Both the position numbers and the translations under genes were made by a program. Shown here in pieces: positions 1 to 7,936 of a stretch of DNA of 64,000 bases. The notes under the pieces were generated by a model. The model had not been told where the DNA came from and ran no database searches. It saw nothing but the letters and a program-made list of their open reading frames with translations. The stretch spans positions 2,852,001-2,916,000 of the forward strand of contig JAVTLE010000014.1 in assembly GCA_033439295.1 (NCBI GenBank), given 5' to 3'. Every line of letters begins with the position of its first letter. Position 1 is the stretch's first letter. Origin of the DNA: Deuterostichococcus epilithicus (lineage: Eukaryota > Chlorophyta > Trebouxiophyceae > Prasiolales > Stichococcaceae).

Positions 1-1696
1 AAGAAGCTCTTTCTGAAGAGGTTTGTTGGGCCCAGCTGCAAGCCCACCGTTGTTGCGCCACCGCGGTATCGGCTGCTGCAATGCGCCAAATGGTCAGTTG
101 CTGCTCATGCCGGCTGGCGGCAGAACGGATAGACTTCGCAGATGATGCTGGAGCTTGAGGTTCTATCGAAGAGACGAAACGAACCCTGTCGTATTCCTGT
201 CGTATTTATTGCTGCAGGTCCCTGACGGCTGCAGCAGCATTGGCGCTTCAGACTGGGCTCGATGCTGGCGCGGCCTACGGCGCCTTCAGCTTGTCGGGCT
301 TTCTCAGCGCAGCAGACAGCATCCCGCTGAATTGGTTGTGGAGCTTCGCTGCGACAGCTCTGGGCAGCTACTTCGGTGAGCCTGTCTAGCAGCTGGCGTG
401 CTGGACTGTGCACAGTGCTAGAGTTTCAGGCATGTACTTGGAGAGGAGCATGCACCACTGACATACGCAGTCTTCCATGCTGTGCAGGTGCGGGCGTTGT
501 GTTTGACCTCTTCAGCGTGGGCGCTCTCGTCGCCTCCAGCGTGCAGTTCCAGACAGATTCGGCGGCATTCATGGCGGCCGTGAAAGAGATTGCGGGTGCC
601 GGCGGCAGCACCGGCATCAATGTTGTCGACAAGGCGGCGCAGGCACGCTCAACGCTGAAGGTGTTGTCGGCGCTAAGCAACATCAGCAACCTGCTCAAGG
701 TGAGACAACAGAGTCGCTTTTCCCCAGCAACGACAGCCTCCCGTTGCACACGCTGCAGTCAAGCCCCACATGCGGAACTGCTGTGCGAAGGTGACTGCAT
801 TGGGTGGCATGCACGAGATCAGGTGCACTGGTATCCAGTGCGTGTGTTTGCTTGCCGCAGGAAGAGGGGGCCAAGGGTGGTGCCGGCGGCGCGCCGACGC
901 TCAGCAACCTGTCCACGTACCTGTTGCTGCAAAAGGCGGAGGAGCAGTACGACTGGGATTACGAAAAGGAGGGCCTCTCTGTCGACGAGGCGGGCACCAT
1001 CGCGCGATTGTTCTCCCGCTTCGACACCAACTCTGACGATAGGTGCTGTACTGACGTGCCGCATGTCTGCCGCCCTGGTCGATTGGCGATTGGATCAAAT
1101 GCTGTTGGAGCAATGCTGTTGACTGCAGTAAATGCCAGCCTCTAGAGCGCGCTGAGACAGTGAAACGTCAATAGCTGCGCTCAAGCAGGGTGTGTCAGCC
1201 CATTGCACATGTTGCCGTCGCAGGCTGGACCTCAGTGAGATCCAGGCGCTCGCTCGGGACCTGCAGCCGGACCTCAGCAGCGATGAGGTCAAGGAGGCCT
1301 TCAAAGTGCTCGACACAGACAACAGTCGCTTCATCGAGCTCCCAGGTGGGTTTCGGGCTGACTTACTGCCTGCCCCCCTTCAGCTGTGGGTCAACCGAGC
1401 AATCTTTGTGCCCCACTGCATGCCTGATCTGCGAACATAGCCAGCAATGTTCAGCTGGGCGTTGCAACTGACCTGTAGTCCACGATTCGTGCAGAGTTTG
1501 CCAAGCTGTACAAGGACCAGGTGAGCTTGTGGGGCGGATTCACCTGTGACTTGATTGCAATGCCTTCTTGAAACTGCTGCTGCATTGTCCGCAGATTGCA
1601 CGTTCTTGCAAGGGATGTACTCTTGCAGGCGATTTGAGGCTTACTATTTTTCCAACGCAGCTCAAGAAGCCTGACGAGGTGCTCACACCCAACTGA
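1..1696 (+). CDS. EF-hand calcium-binding protein, 5' truncated by the window edge
   Basis: Exons 1-65, 218-375, 488-699, 861-1042, 1224-1345, 1495-1520 and 1661-1696 join in one frame (266 residues visible, stop TGA at 1694). The N-terminal half is Ala/Gly-rich and hydrophobic, with probable membrane segments (around LNWLWSFAATALGSYFG and VVFDLFSVGALVASSV). The C-terminal half holds two EF-hands. Loop 1 is DTNSDDRLDLSE, with all ligand positions acidic or polar. Loop 2 is DTDNSRFIELPE; its closing Glu is created only by splicing 1345 to 1495, which supports the model. A calcium-responsive membrane-associated protein, possibly plastidic, is an inference. The family is not identified beyond the EF-hands, and the true start lies left of the window. 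Confidence 0.75.
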
Positions 1697-1937
1697 GAAG
1701 GGGGGGACAACAACGTATGATCTAGAGTGTTCAGGGCCATTGATGGAGGGCAGCATGGTTTGTGTTGGTTGGTCTTGCGGACTTCGGCAGGTCAGGACGG
1801 CGTGGGGCAGCACAGCGCTGCCCTGACAACAATTTCAGGCTGCGATCGAATCCTGCCGTCAGAACTCGAACAAATTCAGGCAAAGAATCTCTTGTTGTAC
1901 GGCAGTTTCCCTTGCGACTACTTTTGGAGTTAAAATT

Positions 1938-2919
1938 GGGCGTTCGCCAGGGGCGAGACGCGAGTTTGATCGGGGCGCTCGAAAGGGACCAGTCGAAAGG
2001 GAAGTAGCCAGGTCGCTGATCAGGCCGGCCGAGGAATGCCAGCACTGGGCAGCACCCTGTAGCGAAAACGGCTACAGCAAATGACGCATCGCAGCATGCA
2101 GCAGCTGGCATGGCATGCTCGTGCTATTACGATCGCAGGACTCGTACAGATAGCAAATCAGCATGCGCCAGGACACTCACGGCTCTGGGTGAGGAAAAAA
2201 TCATGAAATGTGCATCAGCGTCAGCGCGACATGAGTTCCCAGGCCGAAAGTGCAGAAGCACTTTTGACGTCTGCTGAAGCGAGCAGGCGCGATTTGCCGC
2301 ATGCAGCTCGGCAGGCGAGCATCCCCAGCTTGGACATGAACAGCCCCCCTGGTACTTGGCTGGTGGGCGTGTAAACTTACCCACGAGCGGAAGCTGGGCG
2401 AAAGTTACATTTTGCCAAAAATTGTCCCCCGTCATTGATCCCTCCGAAGCGCCCCTTATGCAACTTGCTGCAGCGCGCAGCGGCTGCCAGCTGCAGCAGC
2501 TGTGCAACCCGCTAGCGGAGCGCTCTGCAGCCCAAAGGCTTCTGAACTACGGTTTGCGTCTGGCAATCGCAAACTCCACCCTCGTTATAAGGGTGGTCTC
2601 ATAGGTCGGGTGTGCTTCCCCGTTCTATGGAAAATCGTACCAAGGGCGCGGAAACGATTCTTGCATCAACTCGCCAAATCTTACAACACCGATTGCCGGG
2701 GCGCCGTTCGCATGGCCGGCCGCAGCGCGAGGCGCCTGCCTCACGCAAGGTCTGCAGACTGTCTCAAGGAACAGCTAACGGACCACGGAAGACCTGAAGA
2801 CGCAGACTGAAACCAGCAGAAGCGTATGAGGTTTCCCGTCGACGACTCTTAGGGTTTACTACGGCCAGGCGAAAACTTAAGAGCTTAAGTATGAGATCAC
2901 CGAAGGTGATTAGACTAAA
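1938..2919 (+). repeat. ~0.98-kb dispersed direct repeat, copy A
   Basis: This segment is clearly homologous, base by base, to 7937-8857 in the same orientation. Both start at GGGCGTTCGCC and both end just after a short hairpin (CACCGAAGGTG). Copy A carries about 60 extra bases near 2330-2410. No long coding frame is conserved between the copies. There are no TG...CA ends or terminal inverted repeats, so the element type is unknown. GAAA-loop hairpins near its left end suggest structure but do not identify an RNA. Confidence 0.8.
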
Positions 2920-3518
2920 TTCAGTAGTCCGCATGCCAGCCCTTGCGCACACAGCGACCCAGCTTGGACACTCGGCTAGAGGCTTGACTTTGCTTCCGTG
3001 TTCCGCCGCCTGCCGCCGCACCCTCGCTTTATTGCTAACCCCCTATCTAGACATCCAGATTTCAGACCATCCATCTTGTGCAACTGCCAGGCTTGCCGAT
3101 GGGCGCAGCACGCTGCCGATTGCCAATTCAGATGGCAATCAAACATCGGTGCTGGATCGAGGTGCTGGAATCTTGCGTTCCACCTCATCTACCCATAACT
3201 TTGCCCACACCACCGCCGCGCCCAGCGCTGTGGCGGCCACTACGCACATATGCACCGCGTCGATCGGGCCATCGGCTGGTGGCGCAGCTAGAGAAACGCC
3301 GTTCGCTGCTGGCGCGCTGTCGTTCACCACTGTGCTGGGGGCTGCTGCCGGAACGGCATCGTCACCGGCGGCTTCGTCCGCCAACACTGGGGCTTCCTCT
3401 CTCACCACCTGTGAAAACGTGAATCCAACACTGATGGACAGGGCATAAATAATGTGCGGTGTGTGAGCAGAGTGTGTGGGGTTTGGAAGGGGGTTGGGTG
3501 GTGATGTGATGCGGGGTT
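2920..3518. other. Gene-poor stretch left of U4
   Basis: No certain gene. On the minus strand 3139-3408 could be a last exon. It follows a good acceptor (GTTTTCACAG), reads an Ala/Pro-rich stretch and one membrane segment (near VVAATALGAAVVWAKLW), and ends at a stop at 3139. No upstream exon or start codon could be found, because the U4 gene lies directly upstream. From about 3474 to 3518 the plus strand is G-rich; see the U4 3' tract. Confidence 0.3.
3474..3518 (-). promoter_or_regulatory. C-rich tract immediately 3' of U4
   Basis: On the U4 sense strand a C-rich, A-interrupted tract begins right after the 3' hairpin. Equivalent tracts follow U5, U1 and U2, so it may act as a 3'-end or termination element. 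That role is inferred from position only. Confidence 0.45.
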
Positions 3519-3663
3519 TGGAGGGATACAGCCGAAGCGCCCTCCGTCCAGAAATTGTCAGAGGGCCGAGGCCACAATGACGGGGATTGGATTTAGTTTT
3601 CAACCAGCAATAGTCGCGTCTCGGTTAGATCTCATTAACTGCGACATTGCGCACGAAATAGAT
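3519..3663 (-). ncRNA. U4: U4 spliceosomal snRNA
   Basis: The minus strand reads a U4 RNA of about 145 nt. It begins near AUCUAUUUCGUGCGC, continues with the 5' stem-loop kink-turn (AAUGAG ... CCGAG, the SNU13/15.5K site), then UAUUGCUGGUUGAAAACU, which closely matches other U4 RNAs. An Sm site (ACAAUUUCUGG) and a terminal hairpin with a GGAGGG/CCCUCC stem follow. U4 chaperones U6 in the U4/U6.U5 tri-snRNP. The 5' end is uncertain by 2-3 bases; the 3' end is set by the hairpin. It is the first of four same-strand snRNA genes. Confidence 0.9.
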
Positions 3664-3722
3664 GATAGATGCACACGAAATAGAGACAATGAGAGACTTT
3701 GCCCGCGGTCGGCACTGCCCGA

Positions 3723-3731
3723 GTTATGGGT
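3723..3731 (-). promoter_or_regulatory. snRNA upstream element of U4 (ACCCATAAC)
   Basis: On the U4 sense strand ACCCATAAC lies about 60 bases upstream of the RNA 5' end. The identical 9-mer lies 61-63 bases upstream of U5, U1 and U2. Its place resembles the plant upstream sequence element (USE) near -70. Confidence 0.75.
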
Positions 3732-3752
3732 TTGGTGACCTGAGGGCCTGCC

Positions 3753-4276
3753 TAGGGTTGGCAGTAACCGGATGTTGGGACCGGTTACGGTTACCGGTTA
3801 CGGTTACCACGGTTACTAACCGGTTTCTGCCGGTTACCTCGCCCTTTTTGCCCAAACTCATCGGAAATGGACTTGTCTCACCTCGCTGATCATTACTGTC
3901 TGGTTTTCGAGCCTCTGAGACAAAACTGCATGATGCCAAAGTTTCGTGCAATTCGACATCGAATGGCGTGGACCTGACAGTAATGGACCCCCAGATGGAC
4001 AACAAGGTGCAGCTGGTGGTGTGTAACCGTTTGGGGGGTGAAGAAATTGTTTCGGGAAGTGTTGCCGCTGTTTAGTGGCACAGAAAGCCCATTTCCCTCC
4101 GCCACTCCCCCGAGCCGCCGCCATACCCCCTGGCGGTAGCTAGAATCCACATAAGTTAGAATGGGGAACGGCTGGTAACCGGGAGGTAACCGGATTTCCG
4201 GCCCCGGCGGTTACCGGTTGGTAACCCCGGTTACCCGGTTAGGACCAACCCCGGTTACCGGTTGGCTGCCAACTCA
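3753..4276. mobile_element. Probable non-autonomous hAT-type MITE, GGTTACC-rich
   Basis: The ends are imperfect inverted repeats: TAGGGTTGGCAGTAACCGG on the left, and TGAGTTGGCAGCCAACCGG read inward from the right. Dense subterminal GGTTACC/GGTAACC repeats occupy both ends (about 3765-3840 and 4170-4265), as seen for transposase-binding sites of hAT elements. There is no transposase frame and no clean 8-bp target duplication, so the boundaries and family are tentative. Confidence 0.45.
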
Positions 4277-4959
4277 GGCTGAGGCATTGAGTCCCAGCGT
4301 CGTGGGCGCTTTGCTAGATAGGTACCTAGTATAATCTTTTGCTCCAATGCATCCTTTCGCGGGTCGGCATGATATAGTTCGTTCAACACCGCAGCGCAGC
4401 AGCCGAGAGCACAGAGAGAAGCTGTGGCAAACTCCCAAGCCGTAGAAGGGCACCAAACCCTCGGCATCGGCAATAGCAGCACAGTGCCGCGGAGCTGTGC
4501 CGCACGCTCTGTGACGGCGCCCACGAATTGATCCTCTTGCGGCATGGGGAAGGTCAATTTGCTCAGCACGTTGGAAGTTGTGCGGCGGCAGATGCAGCGC
4601 CGCCTGCCACTACACACCACCCGACAGTTGCGGATCATCCGGCTGATCGCGCCGCAGTTCAGCAGGGCAAGAGGACAGAGCCGCCACGGTTCAACCTCGA
4701 AGAGCGCCGACATGCCCTCTTCTAGCAAGCCCCTGCGCCAGCTCTGCAGGCTCACCTGGGTCTGGCTGGCGGCCGCGTCGATGTGCAAGCTGGAAAGCGG
4801 CCCTCGTCGAACGTCTTTGGGCACAGGTCCACGTCGGCGCGCCGGGTGCAATGCTACCGCACCGCGGTGCAGTCCGCGCCTGTCGCTGCTAGTTGCTCAT
4901 ACTTCGCTGAGCCTGGGTTGTATTGTCGTGAAAAGTAGAGCATTTGTCAGCGGCATGTG
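4277..4959. other. Unassigned stretch between two small transposons
   Basis: Frames are open on both strands here (for example minus 4255-4851), but they lack an ATG, recognisable domains and convincing splice sites. I see no gene that I can support. Confidence 0.4.
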
Positions 4960-4967
4960 ATTGACCC

Positions 4968-5387
4968 CAGGGTTCGGCCAAACGGCTAACGTGTCTGAAC
5001 CTGAACGCGTTTGAAACGCGTTTGAACGTTTTTGTCTCAACGCACGCAAACGCCAAACGCCTTGCAAACGGCACTCATGACGGTTGTCAGACAAGTCCGA
5101 CAGTCAGACAGGCGACAAGCTGCTGCTAGGAAAGACATCCTTTGTGCAGTTTCAAACGCAAGCATGCTTGGAAAGCTCTGTTGAGCCTCCTAGGCATCCT
5201 TATAGCCTGCCTCAATACTCCAGCTGCGCCTGCAGCACTTGCCTATATCAGGATTACCTCAGCACCTCTAGGCTGACTAAGGCTTGCCGTTTGCACAGCC
5301 GTTTCAGACGCGTTTGCCGTTCAACCGCGTTTCGAACGCGTTCAACGGCAGGCACAAATGCCCAAACGCGCGTTTGGCTGAACCCTG
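4968..5387. mobile_element. hAT-type MITE with 8-bp target site duplication
   Basis: A 420-bp element. The left end is CAGGGTTCGGCCAAACG and the right end reads inward CAGGGTTCAGCCAAACG, 16 of 17 identical. It is flanked on both sides by ATTGACCC (4960-4967 and 5388-5395), an exact 8-bp duplication typical of hAT transposons. The interior is packed with AACGCGTTTG-type repeats and has no transposase, so it must be mobilised in trans. The near-identical ends and perfect duplication suggest a fairly recent insertion. Confidence 0.85.
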
Positions 5388-5538
5388 ATTGACCCCAACC
5401 GTTTCCGCCGCAACGCATGTCACCCTAGTGCATTGCAGCGTATTCATCGCCATGGCACACGGGCAGCTGATCGGTGCCTCACGGCTTGCGAGAGGTTGGA
5501 CAAGGGAGTGTTCTGAATGGGGAANGCGGTGGNGTTTT

Positions 5539-5577
5539 CGGGAGGGGAAGAGGGGGAGGGGGGAACGGGGTGGGGTT
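5539..5577 (-). promoter_or_regulatory. C-rich tract immediately 3' of U5
   Basis: The sense strand is almost pure C with a few A and T bases directly after the U5 terminal hairpin. It contains N bases nearby. It is comparable with the tracts after U4, U1 and U2. Confidence 0.45.
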
Positions 5578-5690
5578 TGGTGCCGACAGGCACAGAAAAA
5601 ATTGGGAAATACGGCTTGTCGAAGACAGCGCTCGGAAATCTTTAGTAAAAGGCGAAAGATTTGTACGGCAACAGAGCTGACCTCGCCGTT
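5577..5690 (-). ncRNA. U5: U5 spliceosomal snRNA
   Basis: The minus strand carries the near-invariant U5 loop 1 region: AAAUCUUUCGCCUUUUACU followed directly by AAAGAUUU (complement of 5634-5662), enclosed by a long stem. Downstream come an Sm site (CCCAAUUUUUUCUG) and a terminal hairpin GUGCCUGUCGGCAC (complement of 5580-5593). Loop 1 aligns exon ends in the spliceosome. The length is about 114 nt, close to other U5 RNAs. The 5' end is placed by the 61-base spacing to the shared upstream element and could be off by a few bases. Confidence 0.92.
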
Positions 5691-5750
5691 GGTTCGACAT
5701 GGAAAAATGCCGGGTAACATTCCAAGCGATTTTGGCTGTTGGGGTGACAG

Positions 5751-5759
5751 GTTATGGGT
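5751..5759 (-). promoter_or_regulatory. snRNA upstream element of U5 (ACCCATAAC)
   Basis: Exact copy of the 9-mer found upstream of U4, U1 and U2, about 61 bases upstream of the inferred U5 5' end, in the same orientation. Confidence 0.75.
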
Positions 5760-5799
5760 CAAGATATCCCCCCAACTCCTGTGCTGTGGTTCTCGCGAC

Positions 5800-6340
5800 A
5801 AACTCGACTCCAAACAAAATCAGACCATACATGTATGTCGTTAGCGTTGAATATGCTTTCACAATGCAATGAGATGACGAGAGAGCAAGCAGTTGTACGA
5901 AGTGACGAGCTGCCGCTATGAGAACATTGCCGCACCGCAGGCCGCCGAGGAAGACCGCCAGCACCACTGCAGTGCACGAGACCGAGCATTGGCGAGACCG
6001 AGCTGGCGAGTAATTTTTTCACTTTGTGTTTAAAGGACTGTCTCTTGTCAACAACACACATTGCAGGCGTGGGCGTGCTGTAGGCTCTGATGCCAAGTGC
6101 ACGTACGNGTAACCAAGCGCCGCTGCTGCGGCAGGCTGTGTGGGGAAGAGAGGCAGCAGCGGGGGCCGTGCGGGGTCAGCGCCAGTGTTGGCGGATTAAA
6201 GTGTGAGCCCGCTGCGGCAGCGGCGCTGGGCACAGCCGCGTTTGGGCAGGCATGGCAGAATTACACAGTTGCGGCATAGGGGTTGCTCTGAGACCGTGCC
6301 GCGGCCAANCNATGAACAAAAGAAGCTNTGCTGAAATATA
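5800..6340. other. Spacer between U5 and the U1 3' fragment
   Basis: No gene recognised. It contains N bases (6107, 6309, 6312, 6328), so sequence quality is reduced. Short frames on both strands show no domain or splice pattern. Confidence 0.4.
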
Positions 6341-6430
6341 TAGTGTGGTGGTGGGGTGGGGTGGGGTGGGGTGAGGTGGGGGTGTTGAGGGGTGCCGAGG
6401 ATGCGCATGCGCAAAACCTCGGCCTACTTC
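6341..6430 (-). pseudogene. Duplicated 3' end of U1 snRNA plus its C-rich tract
   Basis: Minus-strand sequence around 6393-6430 repeats the last ~40 bases of the nearby U1 gene (GUAGGCCGAGG ... UGCGCAUGCGCA ... CCUCGGC), including the terminal hairpin. It is followed, like U1, by a CCCCACCCC-type tract (6341-6392). The 5' part of U1 (AUACUUACC, loop I) is absent upstream, so this is a fragment rather than a second gene. Confidence 0.65.
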
Positions 6431-6501
6431 AATCATGGACGCCATGCAAACCCCGCATTGTTAGCCTGGATGAAATGCTAGGTGCAGATTAGCCNTTTGC
6501 A

Positions 6502-6556
6502 GCGTGGGCGGGAGGAGTGGGGTGGGGAGTGTAGGAGTTGGGTGGGGGGAGGGGGG
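6502..6556 (-). promoter_or_regulatory. C-rich tract immediately 3' of U1
   Basis: C-rich on the sense strand, starting directly after the U1 terminal hairpin. It is equivalent to the tracts after U4, U5 and U2. Confidence 0.45.
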
Positions 6557-6719
6557 TGCCGAGGATGCGCATGCGCAAGCCTCAGCCTACCATAAATTAT
6601 TCCGTCGGAACGCAGACTTGCTACGACCATAGAGCGACCGCAAACAGTGTGCAAGGCGAGCAGTCAACTCTACCGCCGACCCCTTCGTGATCAGGTCGAA
6701 CGGCCGGACAGGTAAGTAT
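6556..6719 (-). ncRNA. U1: U1 spliceosomal snRNA
   Basis: The minus strand starts AUACUUACCUG, the 5' splice-site-pairing sequence. It then has the U1-70K loop (GAUCACGAAGG), a UUGCAC loop resembling the U1A site, an Sm site (AAUAAUUUAUGG, complement of 6590-6601) and a terminal hairpin with a perfect UGCGCAUGCGCA palindrome between GGCUGAGG and CCUCGGC. The length of 164 nt matches the usual U1 size. U1 selects 5' splice sites. The 5' end is fixed by the AUACUUACC signature and the 3' end by the hairpin. Confidence 0.93.
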
Positions 6720-6781
6720 GCTCTAATCGAGTTTTTAAACGGGACTACGACCGATTATTCGATGCATCTTCCAGACGACCA

Positions 6782-6790
6782 GTTATGGGT
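6782..6790 (-). promoter_or_regulatory. snRNA upstream element of U1 (ACCCATAAC)
   Basis: Exact 9-mer shared with the other snRNA genes, 63 bases upstream of the U1 5' end on the sense strand. Confidence 0.78.
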
Positions 6791-7327
6791 TAGGGGTGCT
6801 GCACATGACGCTTGCCAGCAGGCGGCTTGTGGCAGGCCTTGACAGCGTGCAGGCATACAGGATATCTAGCAGCAATTGAGCGGGGCTTTGTAACAGCCAA
6901 GCCGGCAAGCACGTGCAGAGACTGCTCACCAAATTGGTTGCGCATCTTGGATCTTCGGCTTGCCGCCGCCGACGCTGTATGCCAAACCTTAGCCAGTTGA
7001 GCACTCAGCAAGCAAGCAGCTGAACAGCCCAATGCCTGCAAATGACTTCCTGATCACGATCTGATCATCATGGCCACACACTTGCAGGTCGTCATGAAAT
7101 TCGGATGACTATACGGCAGCACAGCCGTCGCAACAGCTGTCGATGTGCTGGAAGGCAGCGTTGCCAATGCAGGTCCTAGCTCTCCAGGGTGACACCTGCA
7201 ATGGGTATAAAGGTTTCAACTCTAAGCCCCAAAGTTTGGGGCAGCTGAGACAGATCTGCGGCGTGGCGGCACAAGAACTGCGGGCTACCCGCAGGTGGAT
7301 TGGGCATGTTGAGGACACGCATGTGCG
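6791..7327. other. Spacer between U1 and U2
   Basis: No gene recognised. Short open frames only, none with splice signals or a domain. Confidence 0.4.
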
Positions 7328-7359
7328 AAGGAGGGGGGTGGTCTTGGGTGGGGGAGGGC
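7328..7359 (-). promoter_or_regulatory. C-rich tract immediately 3' of U2
   Basis: C-rich on the sense strand, directly after the inferred U2 3' end. It is the fourth gene in the array with this arrangement. Confidence 0.45.
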
Positions 7360-7551
7360 TGCTCGGTCATGGCTGTAGTGCAGTGCCATGTCCAAGCGGG
7401 CAGGTCCGACCGACGCAAGCGCCGGCATGGTGGAGCCTACCGCCCAGAAAAATTCATTTGATCGAAACGGTTCAATGAACCGATATCAGCGATCAAACTG
7501 ATAAGAACAGATACTACACTTGATCTTAGCCAAATAGGCCGAGAAAGGTAT
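7360..7551 (-). ncRNA. U2: U2 spliceosomal snRNA
   Basis: The minus strand begins AUACCUUUCUCGGCC and continues with the U2 signature UAAGAUCAAGUGUAGUAUC, including the branch-site recognition sequence GUAGUA. Stem-loop II contains a perfect CGGUUCAUUGAACCG hairpin, and an Sm site AAUUUUUCUGG (complement of about 7445-7455) follows. A terminal stem-loop (CAUGGC ... GCCAUG, 7368-7390) has a UGCACUAC loop resembling the U2B'' site. The 192-nt length is normal. U2 pairs with the intron branch point. The 5' end is firm; the 3' end is inferred. Confidence 0.94.
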
Positions 7552-7612
7552 ATTTGAAACAGTGCATGCCTGACTGTCATGCTTCAGGAGCAATAGCCCG
7601 CATACGCCTCGA

Positions 7613-7621
7613 GTTATGGGT
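7613..7621 (-). promoter_or_regulatory. snRNA upstream element of U2 (ACCCATAAC)
   Basis: Exact 9-mer 62 bases upstream of the U2 5' end. The following bases (ACCCATAACTCG) recall the plant USE (RTCCCACATCG). No TATA box lies at a fixed distance in all four genes. Confidence 0.78.
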
Positions 7622-7936
7622 GGCACCTCATGCCTGATGTGTGGAGCTGCGCCTGTTCCTTGCCATTCGGCTAGCATGCCGAAACTCAATTTTATAGTCA
7701 CGTATGTATTGCACTGCAATGTCCTGGCACACTGCGACAATTCCCAATCATTAAGCGAGTGCCGCGCTTGACCACATGGGCTGGGGCGCTAAAGAGGCGG
7801 CACCAAGACTCCATTGAATACAGCCGCCAACTTGCTCTGTGGCTCAGCACACCAAAGAAGGCGATCCTGGCGAGGCCACCTGGCACGTTTCAGATGTCTG
7901 ATCCGTTGATCATCTGATCCGCTTGCCCATAACAAT

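Noticed and set aside
3191-3199. A fifth exact copy of the snRNA upstream element, opposite orientation
   Set aside because: No snRNA is recognisable about 60 bases downstream on the plus strand, and the site lies within a possible minus-strand coding exon. Treated as chance.
4255-4851. 198-codon open frame on the minus strand
   Set aside because: It lacks an ATG at its start, shows no domain or splice sites, and overlaps the edge of a transposon-like element.
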